From NCBI GenBank assembly GCA_041158045.1, contig JBEBCD010000080.1, positions 10,812 through 74,811 of the forward strand: a DNA stretch of 64,000 nucleotides, given 5' to 3'. The DNA comes from CAXRBC01 sp041158045 (lineage in GTDB: Bacteria > Actinomycetota > Acidimicrobiia > Acidimicrobiales > Ilumatobacteraceae). Position numbers and translations under genes: made by a program. The notes beneath the pieces were generated by a model. It ran no database searches. It had not been told where the DNA came from and worked only from the letters and a program-made list of their open reading frames with translations. Shown piece by piece: positions 1 to 12,301 of this stretch (the stretch's first letter is position 1; every line of letters begins with the position of its first letter).

Positions 1-1397
1 TGCGCACCGCGGACTCGGGCTACCTCACGCGCCGCCTCCACGACGTCGCCCAGGAGCTCATCGTCCGCGAGGACGACTGCGGCACCACGATGGGCGTCTG
101 GGTCGAGGGCGTCACCGCCGACACCGGCGACCAGCGCAACTACCTCGAGACCAAGCTCTTCGGCCGCGTCCTCGCCGCGGACGTCGAGATGTCCGACGGC
201 TCCACGATGCCGCGCAACACGGCGATCGGCGACCGCGAGGTCGACGCGCTGCGCGCGGACGCCAAGGTCGGCCGCGTGCGCGTGCGCTCGGTCATGACCT
301 GCGAGTCCGAGTCCGGCATCTGCGCCAAGTGCTACGGCCGCTCGCTCGCGACCGGCCGCGACATCGAGCTCGGCGAGGCGGTCGGCGTGATCGCCGCGCA
401 GTCGATCGGCGAGCCGGGCACCCAGCTCACGATGCGGACCTTCCACACGGGCGGCGTCGCCGGCAAGGACATCGCCGGCGGTCTGCCCCGCGTCGTCGAG
501 CTCTTCGAGGCGCGCAACCCCAAGGGCTCGGCCCGCCTCGCGCGCGCGACGGGCGTCGTGCGCCTCGGCGAGGACGACGGCCGCGGCGTGCCCGTGCGCA
601 TCGTCGACGACCAGGGCCAGGAGACCGAGATCGTGCTCCCGTCGGGCAGCCGACTGCTCGTGAAGGACGGCGACTCGGTCAACGCGGGCGACCGCATCAC
701 CGACGGCCCGCTCGACCCGAAGGAACTGATGGAGATCCGCGGCATCCGCGAGACCCAGCAGTACCTCGTCGAGGAGGTCCAGCGCGTCTACCGCGACCAG
801 GGCGTGTCGATCCACGACAAGCACATCGAGCTCATCGTCCGCCAGATGACCCGCCGCGTGAGCGTGCAGGAGCCCGGCGACACCGCGTTCCTCCCCGGGG
901 AGCGCGTGGACTCCAAGACGTTCCGCGACCGCAACCGCGAGGCCGTCGAGGGCGGCAAGCGTCCCGCCGAGGGTCGCCCCGAGCTCATGGGCATCACCAA
1001 GGCGTCGCTCGCGACCGACTCGTGGCTCTCCGCCGCGTCGTTCCAGGAGACGACCCGCGTCCTCACCGAGGCCGCGATCGACGGCCGCGCCGACCACCTC
1101 GTCGGCCTCAAGGAGAACATCATCATCGGCAAGCTCATCCCCGCGGGATCGGGCATGGACCGCTACAACCTCTTCGAGGTCAACGCGCCCGACTACGTGC
1201 CGATGGCGTACTACTCCTCGGACGACGAGGCCGACCCGGCCGCGTACCTCGCGGGCCTGCAGGGCACCTACGTGCCCGAGGCCGCGCCGGCCGACGCCGC
1301 CGCCGAGGCGGGCGACGCCGTCGCCGCGCCGGACGCGATCGCCGCGCCCGACGCCGCCCCCGACGCAGGGTTGTCGGCCTCGGGCGACCAGCCGTAG
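1..1397 (+). CDS. rpoC: RNA polymerase beta' subunit, C-terminal part (5' end outside window)
   Basis: This is the carboxy-terminal third of the beta' subunit of RNA polymerase; the reading frame is open from the first bases (codons begin at base 3), so the gene starts before the window. Four cysteine codons at 78, 300, 321 and 330 form the second zinc site of beta', and the trigger-loop motif GEPGTQLTMRTFHTGG follows at about 411-460. The last ~40 residues are an Ala/Asp/Pro-rich tail with AAPDA-like repeats, unlike the conserved core. It is followed 57 bp later by rpsL, the usual rpoBC-str order. Identification is certain; only the tail is unusual. Confidence 0.98.
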   Translation, partial: RTADSGYLTRRLHDVAQELIVREDDCGTTMGVWVEGVTADTGDQRNYLETKLFGRVLAADVEMSDGSTMPRNTAIGDREVDALRADAKVGRVRVRSVMTCESESGICAKCYGRSLATGRDIELGEAVGVIAAQSIGEPGTQLTMRTFHTGGVAGKDIAGGLPRVVELFEARNPKGSARLARATGVVRLGEDDGRGVPVRIVDDQGQETEIVLPSGSRLLVKDGDSVNAGDRITDGPLDPKELMEIRGIRETQQYLVEEVQRVYRDQGVSIHDKHIELIVRQMTRRVSVQEPGDTAFLPGERVDSKTFRDRNREAVEGGKRPAEGRPELMGITKASLATDSWLSAASFQETTRVLTEAAIDGRADHLVGLKENIIIGKLIPAGSGMDRYNLFEVNAPDYVPMAYYSSDDEADPAAYLAGLQGTYVPEAAPADAAAEAGDAVAAPDAIAAPDAAPDAGLSASGDQP

Positions 1398-1454
1398 GCT
1401 TCAGCGCTCGTTTCATCCATCCACGATCGAGGAAGCAAGGCAGAAGGTCCGCGC

Positions 1455-1829
<375 letters not shown>

Positions 1830-1845
1830 GACCGGGGGACTCGAC

Positions 1846-2316
1846 GTGCCGCGCAAGGGACCCGCGATCCGCCGGGAGTTCGCACCCGACCCCGTCTACC
1901 GGTCGCCGCTCGTCACCCAGATCGTCAACAAGGTGATGCTCCACGGCAAGAAGAGCATCGCCGAGAACATCGTCTACGACGCGATGAAGTCGATCGAGAC
2001 CAAGACCGGCGGCGAGCCCCTCGCGGCCGTGAAGCGCGCGGTGGAGAACGTGAAGCCGCCCCTCGAGGTGCGCAGCCGTCGCGTCGGTGGCGCCACCTAC
2101 CAGGTGCCCGTCGAGGTGCGCCCGCGCCGTGCGACGACCCTCGCGATCCGCTGGCTCGTGGAGAACGCGCGCGACCGCCGCGAGAAGACGATGGCCGACT
2201 GCCTCGCCGCCGAGCTCATGGACGCGGCCAACGGCCTCGGTGCCTCGATGAAGAAGCGCGAGGACATGCAGAAGATGGCGGAGTCCAACAAGGCCTTCGC
2301 GCACTACCGCTGGTAA
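1846..2316 (+). CDS. rpsG: 30S ribosomal protein uS7
   Basis: Primary 16S rRNA-binding protein that nucleates assembly of the 30S head and contacts the E-site tRNA. It has 156 residues, the expected bacterial length, and starts at GTG behind a G-rich stretch (1834-1838). The family N-terminus MPRKG and the helix-rich body with the [14 protein letters not shown] segment are clear. It lies between rpsL and fusA as in most bacterial str operons. Confidence 0.98.
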   Translation: MPRKGPAIRREFAPDPVYRSPLVTQIVNKVMLHGKKSIAENIVYDAMKSIETKTGGEPLAAVKRAVENVKPPLEVRSRRVGGATYQVPVEVRPRRATTLAIRWLVENARDRREKTMADCLAAELMDAANGLGASMKKREDMQKMAESNKAFAHYRW

Positions 2317-2345
2317 TCCCGGCCCGGATCACGAGGTAGTACCCC

Positions 2346-4430
<2,085 letters not shown>

Positions 4431-4479
4431 CCACGATCGACCACCGAACACACGAGACACACGGGAGACAGCGAAGACC

Positions 4480-5664
4480 ATGAGCAAGGCGAAGTTCGAG
4501 CGCAAGAAGCCCCACGTCAACATCGGCACGATGGGCCACATCGACCACGGCAAGACCACGCTCACCGCGGCGATCTCCAAGACGCTCGCCGACAAGGGCC
4601 TGGCCGAGTTCACCCCGTTCGACCAGATCGACAAGGCGCCGGAGGAGAAGGCGCGCGGCATCACGATCTCGATCGCGCACATCGAGTACGAGACCGAGAA
4701 GCGCCACTACGCGCACGTCGACATGCCGGGCCACGCCGACTACATCAAGAACATGATCACCGGCGCGGCGCAGGTGGACGGCGCGATCCTCGTGGTCGCG
4801 GCGACCGACGGCCCGATGCCCCAGACCCGCGAGCACGTGCTGCTCGCCCGCCAGGTCGGCGTGCCCTACATCGTGGTGGCACTCAACAAGTCCGACATGG
4901 TCGAGGACGAGGAGATGCTCGGCCTCGTCGAGGAGGAGGTCCGCGACCTGCTCACCTCGTACGAGTTCCCCGGCAAGGACTGCCCGGTCGTCCGCGTCTC
5001 GGCGCTCAAGGCGCTCGAGGGCGACGCCAAGTGGCAGGACCAGATCATGGCGCTCATGAAGGCCTGCGACGACAACATCCCGGAGCCGAAGCGCGAGCTC
5101 GACAAGCCGTTCCTCATGCCGATCGAGGACGTGTTCACGATCACCGGTCGTGGCACCGTCGTCACCGGCAAGGTGGAGCAGGGCCGCGTCCACACCAACG
5201 ACGAGGTGGAGATCGTCGGCCTCCGCGACACGCAGAAGACCGTGTGCACGGGCGTCGAGATGTTCCGCAAGCTGCTGGACGAGGGCCAGGCCGGCGACAA
5301 CATCGGCGCCCTGCTCCGCGGCACCAAGAAGGAGGAGGTCGAGCGCGGCCAGGTGCTGTGCGCCCCGGGCTCGATCACCCCGCACACCCACTTCGAGGGC
5401 CAGGTCTACGTGCTGAAGAAGGAGGAGGGCGGCCGTCACAAGCCGTTCTTCAACAACTACCGCCCGCAGTTCTTCTTCCGGACCACCGACGTGACCGGCA
5501 CCGTCGAGCTGCCCTCGGGCACCGAGATGGTCATGCCCGGTGACAACGTCCTCATGAAGGTCGAGCTGGGCAAGCCGATCGCCATGGACGAGGGCCTCCG
5601 CTTCGCGATCCGCGAGGGTGGCCGCACCGTCGGCGCCGGTCGCGTCACGAAGATCATCAAGTAA
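4480..5664 (+). CDS. tuf: Elongation factor Tu
   Basis: GTPase that delivers aminoacyl-tRNA to the ribosomal A site. It has 394 residues. Motifs seen are [14 protein letters not shown] (P-loop), the switch I sequence [30 protein letters not shown] (G3, with Met at the position that is Cys in E. coli and often Ala in actinobacteria) and NKSDMV (G4). Domains II and III are complete to the end, TKIIK. Only one tuf copy is in the window. A 49-bp gap separates it from fusA. Confidence 0.98.
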   Translation: MSKAKFERKKPHVNIGTMGHIDHGKTTLTAAISKTLADKGLAEFTPFDQIDKAPEEKARGITISIAHIEYETEKRHYAHVDMPGHADYIKNMITGAAQVDGAILVVAATDGPMPQTREHVLLARQVGVPYIVVALNKSDMVEDEEMLGLVEEEVRDLLTSYEFPGKDCPVVRVSALKALEGDAKWQDQIMALMKACDDNIPEPKRELDKPFLMPIEDVFTITGRGTVVTGKVEQGRVHTNDEVEIVGLRDTQKTVCTGVEMFRKLLDEGQAGDNIGALLRGTKKEEVERGQVLCAPGSITPHTHFEGQVYVLKKEEGGRHKPFFNNYRPQFFFRTTDVTGTVELPSGTEMVMPGDNVLMKVELGKPIAMDEGLRFAIREGGRTVGAGRVTKIIK

Positions 5665-5706
5665 CGCCGCCGGTCACACGGGTCGACGGCCGAGGGAGGA
5701 TCGCAG

Positions 5707-6024
5707 GTGTCGCAGAGCATCCGCATCCGCCTGAAGGCCTTCGACCACGTCAACATCGACGACTCCGCCAAGAAGATCGTCGAGACCGTCACGCGCACCA
5801 ACGCCTCGGTGCGGGGCCCGATCCCGCTGCCCACGGACAAGCACCGTTTCACGGTGATCCGCGGCCCGCACGTCGACAAGGACTCCCGCGAGCACTTCGA
5901 GATGCGCATCCACAAGCGCCTCATCGACATCGTGGACCCCAACGCGAAGACGATCGACTCCCTCCAGCGCCTCGAGCTGCCGGCGGGCGTCGACATCGAG
6001 ATCAAGATGGTGCAGGGCGCCTGA
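5707..6024 (+). CDS. rpsJ: 30S ribosomal protein uS10
   Basis: Head protein of the small subunit that also serves as NusE in transcription antitermination. It has 105 residues, GTG start preceded by GAGGGAGG at 5692-5699, an ideal ribosome binding site. The conserved VRGPIPLPT loop and the C-terminal GVDIEIK strand are present. Normally rpsJ leads the S10 operon into rplC. Here it ends the str run and is followed by a protease gene, so S10 appears to be expressed with tuf and not with L3. Confidence 0.97.
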   Translation: MSQSIRIRLKAFDHVNIDDSAKKIVETVTRTNASVRGPIPLPTDKHRFTVIRGPHVDKDSREHFEMRIHKRLIDIVDPNAKTIDSLQRLELPAGVDIEIKMVQGA

Positions 6025-6046
6025 CCGCCCCTCGTCCGAGCGGACG

Positions 6047-7243
6047 ATGCACGACGACCAGATGACGAATCCCTGGGGTCCGCCGACCGCGGAGTCGGAG
6101 TGGGCGACGGGGCGCACGACGACGGAGCCGCCGGACGGCCGGGCGTCGCGTCGCGAGCGCCGCACGCGCGTGCGCGCGACCCTCGCCCTCGTCGTCTTCT
6201 GCGGGCTCGCGGGCGTCGGCGGCGGGATGATCGGATCGCTGCTCGCCGGTGACGCCGGGAGCGGCGACGCGGGCCCGGTCACGCAGGTGACCTCGGCCGA
6301 GGTGGCGGTGGCCGACGAGGCGGAGGCCCCCGCGACCCGGGTGGCCGCGGTCGCCTCGCGCATCGCCGACAGCGTCGTGACGATCTCGAGCGAGATGGAG
6401 TCGGGCCTCGGCAGCGGGCGGTCGACGGGCACCGGCGTCGTGCTGACGAGCGACGGCGAGATCCTCACCAACGCGCACGTGGTGGAGGGCGCGGTCGGGA
6501 CCGTGGTCCGATTCGCCGGCCGGACCGAGCCGGTGACCGCGCGGGTCCTCGCAGCCGACCCGGGCAACGACCTCGCGCTCATCAAGATCGACGCCCGTGA
6601 CCTCGTGGCCGCGACCTTCGCCGCGCCCGGCAGCGTGCGGGTCGGCGACCAGGTGGTGGCGATCGGCTACGCCCTCGCGCTCGACGGCGGCCCGACGGTC
6701 ACCACCGGCATCGTCTCGGCGCTCCAGCGCACGATCGTGACCGAGTCGGGCGCCCTCAACTCGCTCATCCAGACGGATGCCGCGATCTCGTCGGGCAACT
6801 CGGGCGGTCCGCTGCTCAACATGCGCGGGGAGGTCGTGGGGATCAACACGGCCGTGGCCCGCGGCGACTCCGAGTCGGCGGCCAACAACATCGGGTTCTC
6901 CATCTCGGTCGACGAGGTCCTCCGCGTCGTCGGGGAGCTGCGGGCGCAGGCGCGGGGCGAGGTGCGCCGGGAGGGATTCCTCGGCGTCGGCCTGACGCAG
7001 CGCGAGGACGGCGGCCAGGGCGCGATCATCACCAACGTGCAGCCCGGCAGCCCCGCGGCCAAGGCCGGCATCCGCGAGGGCGACATCGTCGTCTCGGTGG
7101 ACGACCAGACGATCGACGGCCAGGCGGGCCTCGTGGCGGCCATCCGCGACGCGAGCCCGGGCCAGACGGTGGAGATCGTGCTCTCGCGCGACGGCGAGAT
7201 CCTCACCGTCTCGACGACCCTCGTGGCACGGGAGTCCGAGTAG
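6047..7243 (+). CDS. Membrane-anchored HtrA/DegP-type trypsin-like serine protease with PDZ domain
   Basis: 398-residue protease probably acting outside the membrane on misfolded or envelope proteins. Layout: a charged cytoplasmic N-terminus (1-43), one membrane segment (about 44-68), a linker, a trypsin-like domain with the triad His144 (TNAHVV), Asp175 (GNDLAL) and Ser252 (SGNSGGPL), then a PDZ domain (about 305-390) with FLGVGL and GSPAAKAGI. The start could also be the ATG at 6062. It sits 22 bp after rpsJ and 194 bp before rplC, splitting the normally contiguous S10 operon. The family is secure; its substrate and any link to translation are unknown. Confidence 0.93.
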   Translation: MHDDQMTNPWGPPTAESEWATGRTTTEPPDGRASRRERRTRVRATLALVVFCGLAGVGGGMIGSLLAGDAGSGDAGPVTQVTSAEVAVADEAEAPATRVAAVASRIADSVVTISSEMESGLGSGRSTGTGVVLTSDGEILTNAHVVEGAVGTVVRFAGRTEPVTARVLAADPGNDLALIKIDARDLVAATFAAPGSVRVGDQVVAIGYALALDGGPTVTTGIVSALQRTIVTESGALNSLIQTDAAISSGNSGGPLLNMRGEVVGINTAVARGDSESAANNIGFSISVDEVLRVVGELRAQARGEVRREGFLGVGLTQREDGGQGAIITNVQPGSPAAKAGIREGDIVVSVDDQTIDGQAGLVAAIRDASPGQTVEIVLSRDGEILTVSTTLVARESE

Positions 7244-7287
7244 CGGGGGACCGGCGACGGGTGCGGTGCGACCGCGCCGTTGCGCGG

Positions 7288-7317
7288 TTGGGAGGTCGGT
7301 GGGGCCACCGATAGGGT
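7288..7317 (+). promoter_or_regulatory. Promoter of the rplC operon (-35 TTGGGA, 18-bp spacer, -10 TAGGGT)
   Basis: TTGGGA at 7288-7293 and TAGGGT at 7312-7317 are separated by 18 bp and fit the actinobacterial TTGacA/TAnnnT pattern. The predicted start near 7324 would give a leader of about 115 nt before rplC. This position makes sense because htrA separates rplC from rpsJ. Inferred from sequence only. Confidence 0.6.
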
Positions 7318-7381
7318 GAAGCCTCCAATCGGAGTCCGTGTGCGCCCGCCCCGCGGGTACCTCACGGCGAAAACGGAACAG

Positions 7382-7413
7382 AGTGCTCCGCCGGCCCGGC
7401 CGCGCGGAGCACT
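7382..7413 (+). promoter_or_regulatory. Leader hairpin upstream of rplC
   Basis: A perfect 9-bp inverted repeat, AGTGCTCCG at 7382-7390 and CGGAGCACT at 7405-7413, encloses a 14-nt G/C-rich loop. It lies in the predicted 5' leader, ending 6 nt before the GAAGGA ribosome binding site (7419-7424) of rplC. It could be a target for autogenous control by an S10-operon protein, as L4 does in E. coli, but the structure does not resemble the E. coli leader by eye. No T-tract follows, so it is not an obvious terminator. Confidence 0.5.
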
Positions 7414-7437
7414 TGCGCGAAGGACCGAAACATCAAC

Positions 7438-8103
7438 ATGGCACGAACGGCGATCGTCGGCGAGAAGGTCGGCATGACGCAGGTGTGGGGCGACGACCAG
7501 AAGGTCGTCCCCGTCACCGTGCTGCGCGTCGAGCCTGCGCGCATCGTGCAGATCAAGACCGGCGAGCGCGACGGCTACACCGCGCTGCAGGTGACCTACG
7601 GCAGCGTCGACACCAAGCGCATCACCAAGGCCGAGGCCGGACACTTCTCCCGCGCCAACGTGACCCCGGGCCGGCGCGTCGTCGAGCTGCGCCTCGACTC
7701 GGTCGACGGGTTCGAGGTCGGCCAGGAGATCGGCGTGGACCGGCTCACCCCCGGGCAACTCGTGGACGTGATCGCGGTGAGCCGCGGCAAGGGCTTCGCC
7801 GGCGGCATGAAGCGCCACAACTTCAACGGTCAGGGCGCGAGCCACGGCAACCACAAGCACCACCGTGCGCCGGGCTCGGTCGGCTCCAAGACGTTCCCCG
7901 GCCGCGTGTTCAAGGGGCTGCGCATGTCGGGCCACCTCGGCCACCAGCAGGTGACGACGCTCAACCTCCAGGTCGTCCGCGCGGACGCCGAGCGGCAGAT
8001 CCTCCTGGTGAAGGGCTCCGTGCCCGGCCCCAACGGTGGCGTCGTGATCGTGCGCAACGCGGTGAAGGACCACTCGGCCGAGGCCGCGGGGCAGAAGAAG
8101 TAG
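7438..8103 (+). CDS. rplC: 50S ribosomal protein uL3
   Basis: Large-subunit protein that binds 23S rRNA early in assembly and reaches the peptidyl-transferase region. It has 221 residues, ATG start, with GEKVGMTQVW near the N-terminus. The central glycine-rich loop that carries the methylated Gln (FNGQGASHGNHKHHRAPGS) is intact. It is the first gene of the rplC-rplD-rplW-rplB run behind its own promoter. Confidence 0.98.
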   Translation: MARTAIVGEKVGMTQVWGDDQKVVPVTVLRVEPARIVQIKTGERDGYTALQVTYGSVDTKRITKAEAGHFSRANVTPGRRVVELRLDSVDGFEVGQEIGVDRLTPGQLVDVIAVSRGKGFAGGMKRHNFNGQGASHGNHKHHRAPGSVGSKTFPGRVFKGLRMSGHLGHQQVTTLNLQVVRADAERQILLVKGSVPGPNGGVVIVRNAVKDHSAEAAGQKK

Positions 8104-8105
8104 TC

Positions 8106-8738
8106 GTGGCCAAGATCGACGTGCGCACGGCCGCCGGCAAGGCGAGCGGCTCGGTGGAGGTGGCGGACGAGGTGTTCGCGATCACCCCCAACGTGCCGGT
8201 CATGCACCAGGTCGTCGTCGCCCAGCTCGCGCAGCGCCGCGCCGGCACGCAGAGCACCAAGGGTCGCGCGCAGGTGAGCGGCGGCGGCAAGAAGCCGTTC
8301 CGCCAGAAGGGCACCGGCAACGCCCGTCAGGGCTCGACCCGCGCGCCGCAGTTCAGCGGCGGCGCCGTGACGCTCGGTCCGACGCCGCGCAAGTACGGCC
8401 AGCGCACGCCGAAGAAGATGATCCAGCTCGCGCTGCGCTCCGCGCTCTCCGACCGCATGGCCCAGGGCCGCGTCGTGGTCGTGGACCGCTGGGGCTTCGA
8501 CGCCCCGAGCACCAAGACGGCCGCGGCCGCCCTCGCCGCCCTCGGCGTCTCGGGCCGCGCCATGGTCGTGGTGGACCGCGCGGACGCCGCCGCGGTGAAG
8601 AGCTTCCGCAACCTCGCGGACGTCCAGGTCGTGACCCAGGGCGAGCTCAACGCCTACGACGTGCTGTGCAACGAGTGGATCGTGTTCTCCACCGCGACCC
8701 TCCCGGCCGCCCCGACCGCGAAGGAGGGCGCGAAGTGA
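8106..8738 (+). CDS. rplD: 50S ribosomal protein uL4
   Basis: 23S rRNA-binding protein with a long loop that lines the exit tunnel. The GTG at 8106, 2 bp after the rplC stop, gives 210 residues, close to family length. An upstream extension of the open frame overlaps rplC and was discarded. The tunnel loop segment GGGKKPFRQKGTGNARQGS and the LGPTPRKY motif are present. Erythromycin-related changes are not evident in this loop. Confidence 0.96.
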   Translation: MAKIDVRTAAGKASGSVEVADEVFAITPNVPVMHQVVVAQLAQRRAGTQSTKGRAQVSGGGKKPFRQKGTGNARQGSTRAPQFSGGAVTLGPTPRKYGQRTPKKMIQLALRSALSDRMAQGRVVVVDRWGFDAPSTKTAAAALAALGVSGRAMVVVDRADAAAVKSFRNLADVQVVTQGELNAYDVLCNEWIVFSTATLPAAPTAKEGAK

Positions 8739-9025
8739 AGGACCCGCGCGACATCATCCTGCGCCCCGTCGTGAGCGAGAAGAGCTACGCCCTCATCGAC
8801 CAGGGGACCTACACCTTCGAGGTCCACCCCCAGGCCACCAAGCCCGAGATCCGCGACGCCGTCCAGGCCATCTGGGACGTCAAGGTCCGCCGGGTCAACA
8901 CCCTCCACCGCAAGGGCAAGCGCCGCATCACCCGCGGGACCAACCGGATCGGCGTGCGCGACGGCGCGAAGCACGCGATCGTGACCCTCGAGGCGGGCGG
9001 CAAGATCCCGCTGTTCGAGAACTGA
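8735..9025 (+). CDS. rplW: 50S ribosomal protein uL23
   Basis: Exit-tunnel rim protein that docks trigger factor and SRP. It has 96 residues from the GTG at 8735, which overlaps the rplD stop by 4 bp (GTGA), a coupling arrangement common in this window. The family N-terminus ([16 protein letters not shown]) and the [14 protein letters not shown] loop support the start and exclude the longer upstream frame. Confidence 0.96.
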   Translation: MKDPRDIILRPVVSEKSYALIDQGTYTFEVHPQATKPEIRDAVQAIWDVKVRRVNTLHRKGKRRITRGTNRIGVRDGAKHAIVTLEAGGKIPLFEN

Positions 9026-9032
9026 CCCGACC

Positions 9033-9869
9033 ATGGCCATCCGCTCTCGCCGCCCGACCAGCGCCGGTCGCCGCTTCCAGACCTCGCACGACTTCAGCGA
9101 GATCACGAAGTCGACGCCCGAGAAGTCGCTGCTGTCGTCCAAGCCCTCGCGCGGCGGTCGCAACGCCGCGGGCCGCATCACCTCGCGCCACCAGGGCGGC
9201 GGGCACAAGCAGCAGTACCGCCGCATCGACTTCAAGCGGACCAAGGACGGCTTCGGCGCCCGCGTCGCCGCGATCGAGTACGACCCCAACCGCACCTGCC
9301 GCATCGCGCTCCTCCACTACGAGGACGGCACCAAGGCGTACATCCTCGCCCCGAAGGGCCTCGAGGTCGGCGCCCGCGTCGAGAGCGGCCCGCGCGCCGA
9401 CATCATGCCGGGCAACGCGCTACCGCTGCGCTTCATGCCCGTCGGCACGACCGTGCACAACGTCGAGATGCGCCCGGGCCAGGGCGGCAAGATCGCCCGC
9501 TCCGCCGGCATGTCGGTGCAGCTCGTCGCGAAGGAGGGCGAGTTCGCCACCCTGCGCATGCCCTCCACCGAGATGCGCCGCGTCCCGATCGACTGCCGCG
9601 CCACCGTGGGCGAGGTCGGCAACGCCGAGCACGAGCTCGTGAAGATCGGCAAGGCCGGTCGCAACCGCTGGCGCGGCGTGCGCCCGCAGTCGCGCGGCGT
9701 CGCCATGAACCCCGTCGACCACCCGCTCGGTGGTGGCGAGGGCAAGACCTCGGGTGGTCGCCCGGCCGTGTCCCCGTGGGGCAAGCCGGAGCGCCGCACC
9801 CGCAACAAGACCAAGGCGTCGCAGCAGTACATCGTGCGCCGCCGCCGCTCAGGAAAGGCGCGTGGCTAG
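9033..9869 (+). CDS. rplB: 50S ribosomal protein uL2
   Basis: Core 23S rRNA-binding protein needed for subunit joining and peptidyl transfer. It has 278 residues, the normal length, ATG start. The [15 protein letters not shown] segment and the C-terminal [16 protein letters not shown] motif with its functionally critical His are present. The gene is 7 bp after rplW and 3 bp before rpsS. Confidence 0.98.
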   Translation: MAIRSRRPTSAGRRFQTSHDFSEITKSTPEKSLLSSKPSRGGRNAAGRITSRHQGGGHKQQYRRIDFKRTKDGFGARVAAIEYDPNRTCRIALLHYEDGTKAYILAPKGLEVGARVESGPRADIMPGNALPLRFMPVGTTVHNVEMRPGQGGKIARSAGMSVQLVAKEGEFATLRMPSTEMRRVPIDCRATVGEVGNAEHELVKIGKAGRNRWRGVRPQSRGVAMNPVDHPLGGGEGKTSGGRPAVSPWGKPERRTRNKTKASQQYIVRRRRSGKARG

Positions 9870-9872
9870 CCC

Positions 9873-10208
9873 ATGACCCGCAGTCTCAAGAAGGGCGCGT
9901 TCGTGGACGCGCACCTCCTCAAGAAGGTCGACGAGATGAACCAGTCGGGCGACCGCAAGGTCATCAAGACCTGGTCGCGCCGCTCGACGATCATCCCCGA
10001 CATGGTCGGCCACACCTTCGCCGTGCACGACGGCCGCAAGCACGTGCCGGTCTACGTCTCGGAGTCGATGGTCGGTCACAAGCTCGGCGAGTTCTCGCCG
10101 ACCCGCCTGTTCAAGTTCCACTCCAGCCAGGAGAAGGCCGCCGAGGCCGCCGCCGCACCCGCGGCCGCGCCCGCCGCCGCCCCGGCCGCCCCGAAGGCGG
10201 GCGCATGA
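9873..10208 (+). CDS. rpsS: 30S ribosomal protein uS19 with Ala/Pro tail
   Basis: Small-subunit head protein whose C-terminal tail approaches the A-site tRNA. It has 111 residues against about 93 in the usual family. The body ([12 protein letters not shown] to [11 protein letters not shown]) is canonical. The extra ~18 residues are a repeat-like stretch of AAAP units. The stop overlaps the rplV start (ATGA). The tail is not part of the family core. Confidence 0.97.
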   Translation: MTRSLKKGAFVDAHLLKKVDEMNQSGDRKVIKTWSRRSTIIPDMVGHTFAVHDGRKHVPVYVSESMVGHKLGEFSPTRLFKFHSSQEKAAEAAAAPAAAPAAAPAAPKAGA

Positions 10209-10759
10209 CCGGTCCGAAGCTCAACGAGGCGAGTCGCGTCGCCGGGGAGCGCACGGGCTTCCGTGCGTCCACCCGCTTCGCCCGCGTGTCGGCGCGCAAG
10301 GTGCGCCCCGTGCTGGACCTCGTGCGCGGCAAGGACGTCCGCGCGGCGGACGACATCCTCCGCTTCACCGACCGCGACCCCGCGATCCTCGTGCGCAAGC
10401 TGCTGGCCTCCGCGATCGCCAACGCGCAGCACAACTTCGAGCAGGACCCCACCGAGCTCTTCGTCAAGGCCGCGTACGCCGACGAGGGCCCGACGCTCAA
10501 GCGCTTCCGCCCCCGCGCCCGCGGCAGCGCCGGCCCGATCCTCAAGCGCACGGCCCACGTGACGATCGTCCTCGACCGCCTCAGTGACGCGGCCCTCGCG
10601 TCCCGCGAGGCCAAGGGCGGCGCCGGCGGCGCCGCGGCCTCGCGCCGCGCGCGCGTCGCGGCGAGCCGCGCCAAGTCCACCGCGTCGACCGAGCCCGCCG
10701 CGTCCGGCGAGGCCGACGGCGCGGCCGCGTCCGACGAGTCGACCGAGAAGGCGGAGTAG
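10205..10759 (+). CDS. rplV: 50S ribosomal protein uL22 with long C-terminal extension
   Basis: Exit-tunnel protein, 184 residues from the ATG at 10205 that overlaps rpsS by 4 bp. The family domain (residues about 15-125, [20 protein letters not shown] to [10 protein letters not shown]) is followed by about 60 residues rich in Ala, Ser and Glu. Typical uL22 is 110-130 residues, so the tail is a lineage-specific addition. The tunnel hairpin [16 protein letters not shown] looks normal. Confidence 0.96.
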   Translation: MTGPKLNEASRVAGERTGFRASTRFARVSARKVRPVLDLVRGKDVRAADDILRFTDRDPAILVRKLLASAIANAQHNFEQDPTELFVKAAYADEGPTLKRFRPRARGSAGPILKRTAHVTIVLDRLSDAALASREAKGGAGGAAASRRARVAASRAKSTASTEPAASGEADGAAASDESTEKAE

Positions 10760-10764
10760 GCACC

Positions 10765-11652
10765 ATGGGTCAGAAGATCAATCCGTACGGCTTCCGTCTC
10801 GGCGTCACCACCGACTGGAAGAGCAAGTGGTTCAGCGCCAAGGAGTACCGCCAGTACCTCTCCGAGGACTGGAAGATCCGCGACTACCTCAAGGAGCAGC
10901 TCGCCGACGCGGCCGTCAGCCGCATCGAGATCGAGCGCACCCGTGACAAGCTCCGCGTGGACGTCCACACGGCACGCCCCGGCATCGTCATCGGACGCAA
11001 GGGCCAGAAGGCCGAGGAGCTGCGTGCGGGCCTCACCCGCCTCACCGGCAACAACAAGGTGCAGCTCAACATCACCGAGATCCGCGAGCCCGAGCTCGAC
11101 GCCGCGCTCGTGGCCCAGGGCGTGGCCGACCAGCTCGCCAACCGCATCGCCTTCCGCCGCGCCATGAAGCGCGCGGTGCAGAACGCGCAGAAGCAGGGCG
11201 TGCAGGGCATCCGCATCCAGTGCTCGGGTCGCCTCGGCGGCGCCGAGATGACCCGTCGCGAGTGGTACCGCGAGGGCCGCGTGCCGCTCCACACCCTGCG
11301 CGCCAACATCGACTACGGCTTCCGCGAGGCGATCACGACCGCGGGCCGCATCGGCATCAAGGTCTGGCTCTACAAGGGCGAGATCCTGCCGTACAAGAGC
11401 GCCACCGACGACCGCATCGCTCGCGAGGCGGCCATGGCCGTCGGCGAGACCTCCGGCCACTCCGACGCGGCGCGCCGCGTCGTGAGCTCGGCGGGCCCGC
11501 GCGCCGAGGGCGACGAGGAGCAGCAGCAGCAGAACGTGCCGCTCGTCAAGGAGGCCGACCCCGAGTTCGAGCGCCTGCTCGACGAGGAAGAGGACATCCA
11601 GCGCCGGAGCCACGACCACCACGCGGCCCCGCACTTCAAGAGGGACGTCTGA
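10765..11652 (+). CDS. rpsC: 30S ribosomal protein uS3
   Basis: mRNA-entry-channel protein with a KH RNA-binding domain. It has 295 residues, ATG start. The [13 protein letters not shown] start, the KH GxxG-containing [15 protein letters not shown] and the C-terminal domain through [13 protein letters not shown] are all present. About 70 acidic, Gln/His-containing residues follow the core. The gene is 5 bp after rplV. Confidence 0.97.
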   Translation: MGQKINPYGFRLGVTTDWKSKWFSAKEYRQYLSEDWKIRDYLKEQLADAAVSRIEIERTRDKLRVDVHTARPGIVIGRKGQKAEELRAGLTRLTGNNKVQLNITEIREPELDAALVAQGVADQLANRIAFRRAMKRAVQNAQKQGVQGIRIQCSGRLGGAEMTRREWYREGRVPLHTLRANIDYGFREAITTAGRIGIKVWLYKGEILPYKSATDDRIAREAAMAVGETSGHSDAARRVVSSAGPRAEGDEEQQQQNVPLVKEADPEFERLLDEEEDIQRRSHDHHAAPHFKRDV

Positions 11653-11657
11653 TCGAC

Positions 11658-12074
11658 ATGCTCGAGCCGAAGAAGGTCAAGCACCGCAAGCACCATCGCG
11701 GGCGCATGCGCGGCCCGTCGAAGGGCGGGTCGGAGCTGGCGTTCGGGGAGTACGGCATCCAGGCCGTGGACCCGGGCTGGATCACCGCGCGCCAGATCGA
11801 GGCCGCGCGAATCGCCATGACCCGCCACATCAAGCGCGGCGGCAAGGTCTGGATCAACGTCTTCCCGGACAAGTCCGTGACCAAGAAGCCGGCGGAGACC
11901 CGCATGGGGTCCGGCAAGGGCAACCCCGAGCTGTGGGTCGCCGTGGTCAAGCCGGGCCGCGTGCTCTTCGAGATCTCGTACCCCGAGGCGGCGGTCGCGC
12001 AGCAGGCGCTCGCCCGCGCGGCGCAGAAGCTGCCGATCAAGACGCGGTTCATCCACCGCGGCGAGGAGATCTGA
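11658..12074 (+). CDS. rplP: 50S ribosomal protein uL16
   Basis: Late-assembling large-subunit protein near the A site. It has 138 residues from the ATG at 11658, 5 bp after rpsC and preceded by AGAGGGA. The N-terminus [19 protein letters not shown] and the loop [19 protein letters not shown] are typical. A longer upstream open frame overlaps rpsC and is not supported. Confidence 0.97.
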   Translation: MLEPKKVKHRKHHRGRMRGPSKGGSELAFGEYGIQAVDPGWITARQIEAARIAMTRHIKRGGKVWINVFPDKSVTKKPAETRMGSGKGNPELWVAVVKPGRVLFEISYPEAAVAQQALARAAQKLPIKTRFIHRGEEI

Positions 12075-12075
12075 C

Positions 12076-12294
12076 GTGGCGCGCGAACTGGCGGAGCTGC
12101 GCGAGATGAGCCTCCCCGACCTCGTCGAGGAGCTCCGCGCGACCAAGCAGGCGGCGCTCGACCTGCGCTTCAAGCACGCGACGGGTCAGCTCGACTCCAC
12201 GAGCGAGCTCGGCAAGACGCGCCGCCAGATCGCCCGCATCAGCATGCTCATCCGTGAGCGCGAGATCGCCGCTGCGGAAGCGGCGGGGAAGTAG
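12076..12294 (+). CDS. rpmC: 50S ribosomal protein uL29
   Basis: Small two-helix protein at the tunnel exit, contacting uL23 and ribosome-associated factors. It has 72 residues with a GTG start one base after the rplP stop. The [26 protein letters not shown] segment, named here only by its ends LRFKH and RQIARI, matches the family. Position between rplP and rpsQ is canonical. Confidence 0.95.
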   Translation: MARELAELREMSLPDLVEELRATKQAALDLRFKHATGQLDSTSELGKTRRQIARISMLIREREIAAAEAAGK

Positions 12295-12301
12295 GCCCGA
12301 C

